A stretch of DNA of 64,000 nt, taken from assembly GCA_030446715.1 (NCBI GenBank), contig JAUJMU010000013.1, forward strand, positions 44,633-108,632, in the 5' to 3' direction. A program made the position numbers and the translations under genes. The stretch is from Cytophagales bacterium (lineage in GTDB: Bacteria > Bacteroidota > Bacteroidia > Cytophagales > 172606-1). Shown in pieces: positions 9,603 through 18,991 of this stretch. The notes under the pieces were generated by a model. It saw nothing but the letters and a program-made list of their open reading frames with translations. It made no database searches and was not told the DNA's origin. Numbering within the stretch: position 1 is the stretch's first letter; the number at the start of each line of letters is the position of its first letter.

Positions 9603-10645
9603 CTACCTCTTCACCTTCCCCGTTACGTTTCCGCCGGCTACTTCCAGAATTTCGGCTTCCGAAAGAATATTGAGGTCTCAGGGAATGTTGTGCTTGAGGG
9701 CGGAGGCAGCCGTGGCAAACTCCACCATCTGGTTATGGTCCCAGCCCTGGCACAGCCCATGCAGCACCCCGGCCGTGAAAGCATCGCCGCCGCCCAGCCG
9801 CTCTACCAGTTCAAAATGATATTTTTTACTTTCAAAGAATTCCTTTGCATCAAACAACATTCCGGCGTAGTCATTTTGTGAAGCGGAAGGATGATCGCGG
9901 ATGGTGAGGGCCAGCAAGTCAAAGTTTCCCAGCCCCGCCAACGCCTTTGCGGCACTGCGGGCGGCCTCCCGGTGCTCCTCCCAGGTGGCTGGATTGCCGG
10001 TCCGGATGCCGAATACATCGGCGGCGGCACCCGCGTTGGCAAACAGTACGTTTACGAAAGGCAGCAGTCCGGTAATGACGCTTCTGGCTTTTTCCCGGCT
10101 CCACAGGGTGCGGCGGTAGTTGGGATCGAAGCTTACCTGCACGCCCAGCCGCCGGGCGGTTTCCATCGCCGTACGGCATTCTGCCGCGCAGCTTTCCGAC
10201 AGAGCCGGCGTAATGCCAGTCACGTGCAGCCACGTTTTTCCGCTCAGGATAGCTTCCCAGTCAAAAGTACCGGGTTGTAGCCCGGCAATGGCTGACCCGG
10301 CCCGGTCGTAAACTACCTGCGTAGCCCGGATCGAAGCGCCGTACTCAATGAAATACGTGCCGATCCGGTTTCCGTCACGCCGGATAAAACCCGTATCCAC
10401 GCCAAACTCCCGAAGGAATTTTCAGCGGCGTCACCTAATGGATTAGGCGGTAAAACGGTCACAAAAGAAACCCGCTGACCAAGAATAGCCAGCGAAACGG
10501 CAACATTGGATTCAGCCCCGGCAAAACCCATCTTCAGGGCGTTGGTTTTGGTCAGCCTTTCGTGCGCCGCCAGCGGCGACAAGCGCAGCATGATTTCCCC
10601 GAAACACACGATCTGGTTCTGCCCGGACATAGGGTTATTGGTCAT
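9603..10645 (-). pseudogene. kdgK: 2-dehydro-3-deoxygluconate kinase, broken by a frameshift and a TGA
   Basis: The parts read as a PfkB-family sugar kinase: QIVCFGEIMLRLSP at the start, GFAGAESNVAVSLAILG, and the C-terminal GGGDAFTAGVLHGL with the catalytic aspartate. The family and the gntP/eda neighbours point to KDG kinase, which makes KDPG for Eda. Two lesions are seen. A one-base loss near 10,415 (an extra C restores LREFGVDTGF), and an in-frame TGA at 9678-9680 where HNIP-G-DLNILSEAEI would be expected from GGA. After the TGA the frame stays open to a TAG at 9603. The frameshift may be a consensus error; the TGA is a base change. Confidence 0.8.
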
Positions 10646-10664
10646 TGGTTATCCGATATTCGCC

Positions 10665-12004
10665 TTAGCGGAGATCCACAAAGTTACCTGCCAGCCAGAC
10701 CAGCACAGCCGCCGTAGTGCCGACAAGTGCCGTGCCGGTCGTGTGGTATTTGTAGCCGGATTTCACGTCCATGCCCGTCATCTGGGTCAGCACCCAGAAA
10801 AAGCTGTCGTTGGCGTGCGAAGCCACTGATGAACCCGCGCCGATGGAAAGCACCGCCAGCGCCTTGCCCAATTCGGACTGGATCCCCAGCGGGGCCAGCA
10901 GCGGAGCCACAATGGAAGCCGTAGTGACAATGGCTACCGTAGAGGAGCCCTGGGCGGTTTTCAACGCTGCTGCCAGCAAAAACGGGAGCCAGAGGCCAAT
11001 GTTCAATCCGGACAGATTGTCGCCCAGCAGCGCTGCAATGCCCGAGTTTTGCAACACTTTGCCAAACGCGCCGCCTGCCCCGGTCACCATGATAATCAGT
11101 GCTGCATCCAACACGCCCTTGCCAACCCATCCGGTCCCGGAGAGCATCTCGGTGGAAAAACGCCGCGGGAGACTGAAGGACGCCAGAACCCCGATCAGCA
11201 GGGCGATAACCGGCGTACCGATAAAGCTCAGGAAATTCACTAAGCTCCCCTTCCCCAATGGCCTGGTCGGATAATCGACAACAGATTTAAAAATAATCAG
11301 CAGGATGGGAATCAGAATGGGTGTAAAAGCCCTGAGGGCAGCAGGCGCTTCGGTCGTTTTTGGGCAATCTCCGCATCCGACCATTCGGGATTCGGATCAA
11401 TGTAAAGCCGCGAGGCAAACCGTATCGCAAATATATAACCTACTACAGCGCCCATCAGGCTGATTGGAATACCCAGGGCCAGCACCAGTCCGAGGTCGGC
11501 GCCGATAATGCCGGCGGCCGCAATGGGGCCTGGCGTAGGCGGCACCATGGTATGGGTGGTCATAAGCCCCAGTCCCAGTGCAATGCTGGACGTCGCCAGA
11601 GAGATGCCTGCTTTTTTTGAGAGGGCCCGGTTCAGGGGTGTGAGGATTACAAAGCCAGAATCCGCAAACACGGGAATAGATACCATCCAGCCGAGGATGG
11701 CCATAGCCAGCGGAACCCGTTTTTCACCTATCCAGCGGAGGACCCGGTCCGCCATGGAAAAGGCCCCACCCGAGTATTCAAGGAAAGTACCCATAATGGT
11801 GCCCAGCACGATCACAATGCCGATATTGCCGATGGTGCCTCCGAAGCCGGAGTTGACGGACTGCACAATTTCATTGAGCGGCATACCCGAGAAAAAACCG
11901 AATCCGATGGCCGCAAGGAACAACGCCAGAAAGGGATGCAGCTTGAACCTGACCGTTGAGAGTATAATAAACAACACACAGGCAAGGAGCAGGACAAAGC
12001 GCAT
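10665..12004 (-). CDS. gntP: GntP-family gluconate/sugar-acid permease, frameshifted
   Basis: Joined across one frameshift this is a ~445-residue transporter with about 12 membrane helices. Characteristic GntP segments include VPLAMAILGWMVSIPVFADSGFVIL, THTMVPPTPGPIAAAGIIGADLG and AALKTAQGSSTVAIVTT. GntP proteins import gluconate and related acids with protons. The break is near 11,365 in a run of A; one more A would join AEIAQK to TTEAPAALRAF. The gene lies 19 bases upstream of kdgK and is probably the first gene of the gntP-kdgK-eda unit. Confidence 0.85.
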
Positions 12005-12099
12005 GGAGCCGGGTTAGGTGTGGTGAATGCGGGTTTGGTATTGGATTAAGAGGGCAGGTTCAATACGGGGATTAGTGCCGACAGAAAAGCTTTACCCGG

Positions 12100-12591
12100 T
12101 TAATCAGAACCCCACCCCTCCGGATTTGAGCCGGATTCAGTGTTAAAAAGGCTATTTCTCGGGAACTCCCTGCCGTACTGTTCCTCGTACACGGCATACC
12201 CGACAAAACAGACCGATTCAGCTTCCGCGTCCATCGTGGCTTTGCGCGGGTTGGCGTTCACCATACGGTAGTATTTCTCTCCCATCCCGACAATAAAGCC
12301 CCGGCAATACAGAAAGCCACCATCAGAGCCATCCGTATATTTATGCACTTCTTCCCGGTCCAGCCTGTACAGCTTTTCCTCCATGAGGTGATTAAACAGG
12401 GTCAGTTCCTCCTGACTAAGTTTCCGGAGCCTTTCTTCCATTGACTCCACAACTTCATCGTCCAGTCCGAAACTCAACCCCTCAAAGAGGCTGGCATCGT
12501 TGGTCTGCAAGGCCTGCTGCCGGAGGTCATTCAGCAAGGGGGAATCCTGCCATGCCTCTTCGATCAGTTCCCAGAATTTCTGCTCATTCAT
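12100..12591 (-). CDS. DUF4240 domain protein
   Basis: From the ATG at 12,591 the 163-residue protein starts MNEQKFWELIEEAW and has the DUF4240 pattern: an N-terminal helix, LTLFNHLMEEKLYRLDREEV, then DGGFLYCRGFIVGMGEKYYRMVNANP. The function is unknown; the domain is often found in small stand-alone cytoplasmic proteins. Upstream in-frame starts at 12,618 and 12,651 are possible. The last would overlap the end of the neighbouring nuclease gene. Confidence 0.72.
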   Translation of the reverse strand: MNEQKFWELIEEAWQDSPLLNDLRQQALQTNDASLFEGLSFGLDDEVVESMEERLRKLSQEELTLFNHLMEEKLYRLDREEVHKYTDGSDGGFLYCRGFIVGMGEKYYRMVNANPRKATMDAEAESVCFVGYAVYEEQYGREFPRNSLFNTESGSNPEGWGSD

Positions 12592-12640
12592 GCCTGGTTG
12601 AATTTGTGGTTGAAACATGGCAAAAAGCCTTATGGGCTTC

Positions 12641-13542
12641 TTACAAACCATTCACCTGGTCCGGGGTGAGGCCGGTTGTTTTGACAATCATATCCGGTGA
12701 GATGCCGTTTCTTTTCATTTCCCTTGCCACCTCAATCTTGCCCTCTGATATTCCTTCCTGTCTGCCTTCCTGTCTGCCTTCTTGTCTCCCTTCCTGCCGT
12801 CCTTCAATCTTTGCTTCCTCCCGGGCTACCCGAATGGCATAATCCATAGCGTTCTTGTTGTCGCGGTATACTTTTAAGCTTTCCTGATAGGTATTCATAT
12901 CTTCTGGGGTTAATCTGGCTAATTCTGCTTCACTGAACAGCTTTTCAAATACTTTTTCCTGCAGCTTCTGCGGTCTTGCCTGCAAGCGGGGCAGGTTTTT
13001 CAATACGTACATCCACTTGTCGAAGCGGGAAAGCAGCTCTTCTTCCCCCTTCCGGAAGCGGGGCATTTCAAGATAAATAAACGTTAATTTTTCGTAAAAA
13101 ACTTCAAATGTCTGGATATCCAGCAGTTGGACCTCCCGCAGGTACCTTTCCCCGCTGCTCAGATCGGGAAGAATAAAATTGAGTATCCCAATTGTGTAAA
13201 CTGCCTTCAGGCAATAATCCCATTCCTTGCCCTTCGGTGCCTGCTCCTGAATCGGGAAGGTAGAATAAAACAAACTGCGGTCCTTGAAAAACTGCTGCCT
13301 GACGTTCTGGAGTTCAATGATAAACCGCTCACCACGCTCATTTTCGCAGTACAGATCAAACACCGCCTTCCGGTCGGATTCTGTTCTCCCCAGATTCTCC
13401 GTGTTCAGATAGGTCAGACTGCTGATCTGTTCCCGGTCGCCCAAAACCTGGTTGAGGAAATCAATCAGTAACTCCTTGTTGATAGGGTTCCGAACAATTT
13501 CTTGAACCCAAAATCGGTAAACGGATTGATGTATTTTTCCAT
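12641..13542 (-). CDS. Rpn/PD-(D/E)XK nuclease family 'transposase', N-terminal frameshift
   Basis: The protein (~300 residues) belongs to the Rpn / PDDEXK nuclease transposase family: FDLYCENERGERFIIELQ has the acidic and ExQ residues of the active site, followed by DRSLFYST and YCLKAVYTIGILNF. The true N-terminus is MEKYINPFTDFGFKKLFGT (ATG at 13,542). That frame must shift once near 13,485 to join NKELLIDFLNQVL, so a one-base error or mutation is present. The C-terminus holds a run of EGRQ units. Rpn proteins promote RecA-independent recombination; they are not classical transposases. Confidence 0.78.
12748..12814 (-). repeat. Tandem 12-bp repeat coding EGRQ units
   Basis: Four or five near-identical 12-bp units (CTTCCTGTCTGC on the plus strand, with third-position changes) code for EGRQEGRQEGRQ in the tail of the Rpn-family nuclease. 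Such a tract can change length by slippage without losing frame. Confidence 0.75.
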
Positions 13543-13592
13543 TGCCTGAAGGCATTCCTGCTGACTTGTAATGAAACTGAACTGTATCCGCC

Positions 13593-15323
13593 TCAGTGCG
13601 AATCCCGGGTCACTTCCGAGCCGGAGTTACCCACCAGAAAATCCATGTCCGCCCCGAGGTGCGACTGCTGCACGTGGTTGATGTACAGCTGCACGTAGCC
13701 CCGGTCCGCCAGCGGCTGCGGCGGGTGCCAGGCCAGCATCCGGCGGGTCAGTTCTTCCTGCGGCACGTCGAGGTGCAGGCGGCGGTTCCGGACGTCCAGT
13801 TCGATCATGTCGCCGTTCTGCACCAGGGCAAGGGTGCCGCCAATGGCCGCTTCCGGCGAAACGTGCAGCACCACCGTACCATAAGCCGTGCCGCTCATGC
13901 GGCCGTCGGAAATACGAACCATATCGGTTACGCCTTTTTCCAGCAGTTTGCGGGGCAGGGACATATTTCCGACTTCGGGCATGCCCGGGTAGCCCTTCGG
14001 ACCCACGTTTTTGAGCACCATTACGCAGGTTTCGTCAATGTCCAGGTCCGGGTCATCCACGCGGGCATGGTAGTCTTCGATGGTTTCAAACACCACGGCC
14101 CGTCCGCGGTGCTGCATCAGTGCCAGTGTGGCAGCAGATGGCTTGATCACCGCCCCGTTTTCGGCAAGATTTCCCTTGAGCACAGCAATTCCGGCCTCGG
14201 CGATCAGAGGTTTTTCGATACCGGCAATCACGTCGCGGTTGTAGCAGTTGCAGTTGTCCTCGGAGTTCTGGCGTTGCGTCAGCCCGTTCACGGTGACGGC
14301 GTCCATGTGCAGGTGATTGCGCAACTCATTGATGATGACCTGCAGGCCGCCGGCGTAGAAGAAATCTTCCATCAGGTACTTGCCGGAAGGCATCAGGTTG
14401 AGCAGCAGCGGAATTTTGCTGCCCAGTCTGTCAAAATCATCAAGCGTCAGCTCCACCCCTACCCGGCCGGCAATGGCGGTCAGGTGGATGATAAAGTTGG
14501 TGGAGCCTCCGACGGCGGCGTTTACCCTGATCGCATTTTCGAACGCCTGGCGGGTCAGAATCTTTGAAATTTTCAGGCCCTCCCGTACCATTTCCACGAT
14601 GCGGCGACCCGCCATGCGGGCCATTACCTTCTTGCGGGAATCCACGGCCGGAATGGCCGCGGCACCGGGCAGCGTCATGCCCAGTGATTCGACCATGCAG
14701 GCCATCGTGGAGGCAGTGCCCATCGTCATGCAGTGTCCGTTGCTGCGCGACATGCAACCCTCGGCAAACAGATAATCTTTGGGTGTCATCTCGCCCCTTT
14801 TCAGGTCATCCGTAAATTTCCATACCGAAGTACCCGAGCCGATTTCCTGACCGCGGTACTTGCCGTTGAGCATGGGTCCGCCGGGCACTACAATCGTGGG
14901 CAGATCGACACTGGCCGCCCCCATGAGCGTAGACGGCGTGGTTTTGTCGCAGCCGGTCAGCAGCACCACTCCATCAATGGGATTGCCCCGGATCGATTCC
15001 TCAGTGTCCATGCTGGCCAGGTTGCGGAACAGCATGGCCGTGGGCTTCAGCAGCGTTTCGCCCAGCGACATCACCGGAAATTCGAGCGGAAAGCCACCGG
15101 CTTCGTACACGCCGCGTTTCACGATTTCGGCAAATTCGCGCAGGTGGGCGTTGCAGGGCGTCAGTTCGGACCAGGTGTTGCAGATGCCGATCACGGGCCG
15201 TCCGTCGAACATATCATCCGGGTGACCCTGATTCTTCATCCAGCTCCGGTAAATGAAGCCCATCTTATCGGTTTTTCCGAACCATTCCTGGCTGCGGAGT
15301 TTAGGTTTCTCTGAAGATGACAT
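13593..15323 (-). CDS. IlvD/Edd-family dehydratase, probably pentonate (L-arabinonate type)
   Basis: The 576-residue protein is a full-length IlvD/Edd dehydratase. The Fe-S ligands are seen in LLTGCDKTTPSTLMGA and FAEGCMSRSNGHCMTMGTAST, and the C-terminal domain has RISDGRMSGTAYGTVVLHVSPEA. The length and the GGPMLNGKYRGQEIGSGTSVWK segment resemble the sugar-acid (L-arabinonate, xylonate) branch rather than dihydroxy-acid dehydratase. It converts an aldonate to its 2-keto-3-deoxy derivative. It lies near gntP-kdgK-eda and beside a semialdehyde dehydrogenase, which fits sugar-acid breakdown; the exact substrate is inferred. Confidence 0.85.
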   Translation of the reverse strand: MSSSEKPKLRSQEWFGKTDKMGFIYRSWMKNQGHPDDMFDGRPVIGICNTWSELTPCNAHLREFAEIVKRGVYEAGGFPLEFPVMSLGETLLKPTAMLFRNLASMDTEESIRGNPIDGVVLLTGCDKTTPSTLMGAASVDLPTIVVPGGPMLNGKYRGQEIGSGTSVWKFTDDLKRGEMTPKDYLFAEGCMSRSNGHCMTMGTASTMACMVESLGMTLPGAAAIPAVDSRKKVMARMAGRRIVEMVREGLKISKILTRQAFENAIRVNAAVGGSTNFIIHLTAIAGRVGVELTLDDFDRLGSKIPLLLNLMPSGKYLMEDFFYAGGLQVIINELRNHLHMDAVTVNGLTQRQNSEDNCNCYNRDVIAGIEKPLIAEAGIAVLKGNLAENGAVIKPSAATLALMQHRGRAVVFETIEDYHARVDDPDLDIDETCVMVLKNVGPKGYPGMPEVGNMSLPRKLLEKGVTDMVRISDGRMSGTAYGTVVLHVSPEAAIGGTLALVQNGDMIELDVRNRRLHLDVPQEELTRRMLAWHPPQPLADRGYVQLYINHVQQSHLGADMDFLVGNSGSEVTRDSH

Positions 15324-15717
15324 TGTAGTTTACAGGTTTAAGGGCAAAAAATCTGCGAAAGACAATTTTAATTTATAAATATTTGAATTTTGAATGATTC
15401 CTTATAAATATTCTGATATTACCGGCTCTTCCTCTACCTGCCGGCCTCGGCACCGTTTAATGAATGGACGATTCGCGCGGCGATCAGTAGGGTTGGATGA
15501 TCCCCTGGTGGCTCACTCACTTTGTAGCTCAGCCACGGAATCAGCAGCGTTTTGCTGCTCTTTATCACTAAAGCGTAAAAAGTACCCGACCGAAGCGGTA
15601 TACAATGTCATTTAACACTACTGCTTGTAAACATCTCATAACCAGATTGGTATCCGACCAAAAACAATAACCGACCACTACTCAATACCAAGCTAACCTA
15701 TAAATATCAACCCGGCC
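15324..15717. other. Divergent intergenic region
   Basis: About 390 bases separate the divergent dehydratase and aldehyde dehydrogenase genes. The left part is AT-rich with TATAAATATTT-like stretches that could hold promoters for both sides. I see no protein-like frame and no strong repeat. Confidence 0.45.
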
Positions 15718-17130
15718 ATGCCTATTCAATCCATTAACCCCTACACCAATAAGGTTGTCAGATCCTTCGAAGAAGACTCGGACGAAAAGATCGAAAATGT
15801 ACTGGAACTGGCCGGTTCTACTTTCGATTTCTGGAAAGATACGACCTTTGCCCACCGTCGGGACCTGATGCAGCAGGTAGCCGCCGAACTGACCAAAAAT
15901 GCCGGTGAATACGGTCGCCTGATGACGGAGGAAATGGGCAAACCCCTGAAGGACGCCATTGCCGAAGTAAAGAAATGTGCTTCTGCCTGCGTGTTCTACG
16001 CGGAAAACGCCGCCCATTTTCTGGCCGACGAAGAGGTAGTAACCGAGGCCACCAGCAGCTACATCAGTTATCATCCGCTGGGTGCGGTCCTGGCCGTGAT
16101 GCCCTGGAATTTTCCATTCTGGCAGGTATTCCGCTTTGCGGCACCCGCATTGATGGCCGGCAACGTGGCCATCCTCAAACACGCGTCCAGCGTGCCCCAG
16201 TGCGCCCTTGCCATTGAACGGATCTTCCTCAAGGCAGGCTTTCCGCAGGGCGTTTTCCAGACCCTGCTGATCGGCCCTGAGCGGATCGAACGGATAATCT
16301 CCGATGACAGTGTGCAGGCCGTAACGCTTACGGGTAGTGAAGGTGCCGGTTCCAAAGTGGCTCAGCTGGCCGGTAAACACATCAAGAAGACGGTGATGGA
16401 ACTGGGGGGCAGCGATCCGTTTATCGTGCTCAGCGATGCCGGTATTGAATCTACGGCTCAGGCTGCCGCCAAAGCCCGGATGATCAACACCGGCCAGAGC
16501 TGCATCGCGGCCAAGCGGTTTATTGTGTTGCAGTCAGTGGCACCGGCATTTACGGAGGCCATGAAAAAGTATATGCTCCGGATGAAAATGGGCAATCCGA
16601 TGAGCGAGGAAGTAGACTACGGCCCGATGGCCCGCGAAGACCTCGCCGATGAACTGCTGGAACAGGTGCGTCGTTCGGTGGAACTGGGGGCAAAGATTGC
16701 GCTGGGCGGCGACCGGCCGGCGGGACCAGGGGCATTTTTCCACCCGACCATTCTCACGGATGTCCGCCCGGGGATGCCGGCCTACGACGAGGAGATGTTT
16801 GGTCCGGTGGCGAGCATTATTGCTGTCCGCGATGAAAACGATGCGGTGGAAGTCGCCAACGATAACCGCTACGGCTTGGGCGCATCCATCTGGACGCAGG
16901 ACATCCGGAAGGCGCAGCAACTGGCCCGCCGGATTCAGTCGGGGGCGGTATTCATCAATGAAATCGTGAAGTCTGATCCGCGGATGCCGTTTGGCGGGGT
17001 GAAAAAATCGGGCTATGGCCGCGAATTGTCACATTTTGGCATCCGGGAGTTTGTAAACATCCAGTCGGTGTGGGTCAACGGAACGCAAAAAGCCTTACCC
17101 AATGCGACCAGATCGGGTAAGGCTGAATAA
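15718..17130 (+). CDS. NAD(P)-dependent succinate-semialdehyde dehydrogenase type
   Basis: The 470-residue protein has the aldehyde dehydrogenase core: VMPWNFPFWQVFRFAAPALMAGN, the glutamate in VMELGGSDPFIVL, the catalytic cysteine in NTGQSCIAAKRF, and EEMFGPVASI. The compact length and TEEMGKPLKDAIAEV place it with the YneI/Sad type that oxidises succinate semialdehyde. A role for 2-ketoglutarate semialdehyde in pentonate breakdown is possible because the sugar-acid dehydratase lies divergent to it. The C-terminal GGVKKSGYGRELSHFGIREFVN is normal. Confidence 0.88.
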   Translation: MPIQSINPYTNKVVRSFEEDSDEKIENVLELAGSTFDFWKDTTFAHRRDLMQQVAAELTKNAGEYGRLMTEEMGKPLKDAIAEVKKCASACVFYAENAAHFLADEEVVTEATSSYISYHPLGAVLAVMPWNFPFWQVFRFAAPALMAGNVAILKHASSVPQCALAIERIFLKAGFPQGVFQTLLIGPERIERIISDDSVQAVTLTGSEGAGSKVAQLAGKHIKKTVMELGGSDPFIVLSDAGIESTAQAAAKARMINTGQSCIAAKRFIVLQSVAPAFTEAMKKYMLRMKMGNPMSEEVDYGPMAREDLADELLEQVRRSVELGAKIALGGDRPAGPGAFFHPTILTDVRPGMPAYDEEMFGPVASIIAVRDENDAVEVANDNRYGLGASIWTQDIRKAQQLARRIQSGAVFINEIVKSDPRMPFGGVKKSGYGRELSHFGIREFVNIQSVWVNGTQKALPNATRSGKAE

Positions 17131-17145
17131 GAGAAGAATCTGAGA

Positions 17146-17319
17146 TTACTCCCTGGTTTCGTTGGTGTTAGCGGCTTTAGCGGCGAATTCTGCTTTGATC
17201 GCCTCGATATCAACGTTCTTGATAATCGGCTTCTTGGTCAGTTGCTTGATCGCCTTTACGCGGTTATTTGCCTTTGCCCGGTTCCGCAGTTCTTTTCTTT
17301 TAAGTCTGGTGACAGCCAT
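17146..17319 (-). CDS. Small basic protein, conserved-looking, function unknown
   Basis: A 57-codon frame from ATG at 17,319 to TAA at 17,146 reads MAVTRLKRKELRNRAKAN and continues with VKAIKQLTKKPIIKN before ending in an alanine-rich acidic tail. It is strongly basic in its first half and has clean coding character in a gap between two convergent-looking neighbours. Small proteins of this MAVTRLKRK type recur in Cytophagales genomes, but I know no function. A nucleic-acid-binding role is only a guess from its charge. Confidence 0.6.
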   Translation of the reverse strand: MAVTRLKRKELRNRAKANNRVKAIKQLTKKPIIKNVDIEAIKAEFAAKAANTNETRE

Positions 17320-17570
17320 TGTATTTTCAGTTAATCTCGGTTTTTCAAAAAATGAACCGCGAAGTTAAGCTTTTACCCACGGATGTGCAAGAAATCGGAG
17401 GTAAAGAGTTGGATGGCTGGGTGGTTAAATTGCTGAATGGGTAAGCTGAATAGCTAAACTGTTGTCTGGCTATTGATTTACTCGTGTGGCAATGCTCCCG
17501 CAGAACTGCAATTGAACAACGTAAGCCTGCAGCCTTACAACTCTATCTAGCAATTCAACCATATAACCCT

Positions 17571-17578
17571 TAGCTTTG
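17571..17578 (+). promoter_or_regulatory. Bacteroidota -7 box (TAGCTTTG) before hisS
   Basis: TAGCTTTG matches the TAnnTTTG -7 consensus used by the primary sigma factor of Bacteroidota. It lies 20 bases upstream of the hisS start. No convincing -33 TTG box is seen, so this is a candidate only. Confidence 0.4.
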
Positions 17579-17597
17579 CGCTTCTTTTCCACAATCC

Positions 17598-18983
17598 ATG
17601 CAAAAGCCTACCCTTCCGAAAGGAACCCGCGACTTTGGGCCGGTGCAGATGGCCCGGCGTAACTTCATTTTTGATACCATAAAAAGTACCTTCCAGCAGT
17701 TTGGCTTCATGCCGCTTGAAACCCCGGCAATGGAAAATCTTTCCGTCCTGACGGGGAAATACGGGGATGAAGGCGATCAGCTGCTGTTTAAAATTCTTAA
17801 TTCCCGCCCCCATGAAGCAAAAGAAGTTGAAAAAGAGAAAATGCAGCAAGAATTCACCCGTTTGCTTGCGCAAAATTCCAATTCATCCTTATTAACCGAA
17901 AAAGGCCTGCGTTACGACCTGACTGTTCCTTTTGCCCGGTACGTGGTGATGAACCGCAACGACATTGCATTTCCTTTTAAAAGGTATCAGATCCAGCCCG
18001 TGTGGCGGGCCGACCGGCCGCAGAGGGGCCGCTACCGCGAGTTTTACCAGTGCGATGCCGACGTGGTAGGCACCGATTCCCTGCTCTGCGAGGCTGAAAT
18101 CGTCTGCATGATGAATCAGGTGCTGACCCAACTGGGCATTACCGACTTTACCATCAAGATCAACAACCGGAAAGTTTTGACGGCCCTTGCCGAAATGGCC
18201 GGGGCACCGGGTCAGGAGGGCCCGCTGTGCGTAGCCATTGATAAGCTGGATAAGATCGGCCGCGAAAAAGTGGAGCAGGAACTGGCGGAAAGAGGTTTTT
18301 CTCCGGAATCCATCGGCAAGCTGGATCCGGTGTTTACCATGCAGGGCACCTTTGGCGAAAAGATACAACAACTGCAGCAGTTATTTGCATCTTCGGAAAC
18401 CGGCCGCGAAGGGGTATCTGAACTGCAGGAAGTAATGGAACTGGTGAACGGCTTTGGCCTCCAAAATCCACGCCTCGAATTTGATGTGACGCTGGCCCGG
18501 GGCCTCTCCTACTACACCGGTGCCATCTTTGAAGTAAAAGTCAACAACGTGCAGATCGGCAGCATCAGCGGCGGCGGCCGTTACGACAACCTGACCGGAG
18601 CATTCGGCCTGCCGGGCGTATCGGGGGTAGGCTTTTCCTTTGGCGTTGACCGAATTTATGATGTAATGGAAGAACTCGGGATTTTTCCGGCTCATAATGC
18701 CGCTTCCACGCGGGTGCTGCTGGTGGCTTTTGACGCCGAGGCCCGAAAATATGCCTTGCCCGTGCTCCGGCAACTCCGGCAGGCAGGCATCAACAGCGAA
18801 CTGTATCCCGACCAGACCAAAATGAAAAAGCAGCTGGATTATGCCAACGCCAAATCAATTCCCTGGGTGGTGCTGATCGGCTCTGATGAAATGGCTAGCG
18901 GCCAACTCGCCCTCAAAAACATGCAAACCGGCGAACAGCAATCTGTACCAGTAGAGGGGCTTATTGGAAAAGTATCCCAATAA
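17598..18983 (+). CDS. hisS: Histidyl-tRNA synthetase
   Basis: The 461-residue protein has the class II core: LPKGTRDFGPVQMARRNFIFDTI, motif 2 with PVWRADRPQRGRYREFYQCDADVVG, the histidine-binding LARGLSYYTGAIFEV, and motif 3 in GVGFSFGVDRIYDVM. A C-terminal anticodon-binding domain (RVLLVAFDAEARKYALPVLRQLRQAGI) completes it. It charges tRNA-His. The start MQKPTLPKGTRDF is standard for the family. Confidence 0.97.
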   Translation: MQKPTLPKGTRDFGPVQMARRNFIFDTIKSTFQQFGFMPLETPAMENLSVLTGKYGDEGDQLLFKILNSRPHEAKEVEKEKMQQEFTRLLAQNSNSSLLTEKGLRYDLTVPFARYVVMNRNDIAFPFKRYQIQPVWRADRPQRGRYREFYQCDADVVGTDSLLCEAEIVCMMNQVLTQLGITDFTIKINNRKVLTALAEMAGAPGQEGPLCVAIDKLDKIGREKVEQELAERGFSPESIGKLDPVFTMQGTFGEKIQQLQQLFASSETGREGVSELQEVMELVNGFGLQNPRLEFDVTLARGLSYYTGAIFEVKVNNVQIGSISGGGRYDNLTGAFGLPGVSGVGFSFGVDRIYDVMEELGIFPAHNAASTRVLLVAFDAEARKYALPVLRQLRQAGINSELYPDQTKMKKQLDYANAKSIPWVVLIGSDEMASGQLALKNMQTGEQQSVPVEGLIGKVSQ

Positions 18984-18991
18984 ATAAACCC

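Noticed and set aside
12641..13542. Rpn-family gene as a true insertion sequence
   Set aside because: There are no terminal inverted repeats or target duplications around it; the family is nuclease-like and often resident.
15394..15615. 73-codon frame between the divergent dehydratase and dehydrogenase
   Set aside because: It has promoter-like AT-rich start and atypical composition, with no family resemblance.
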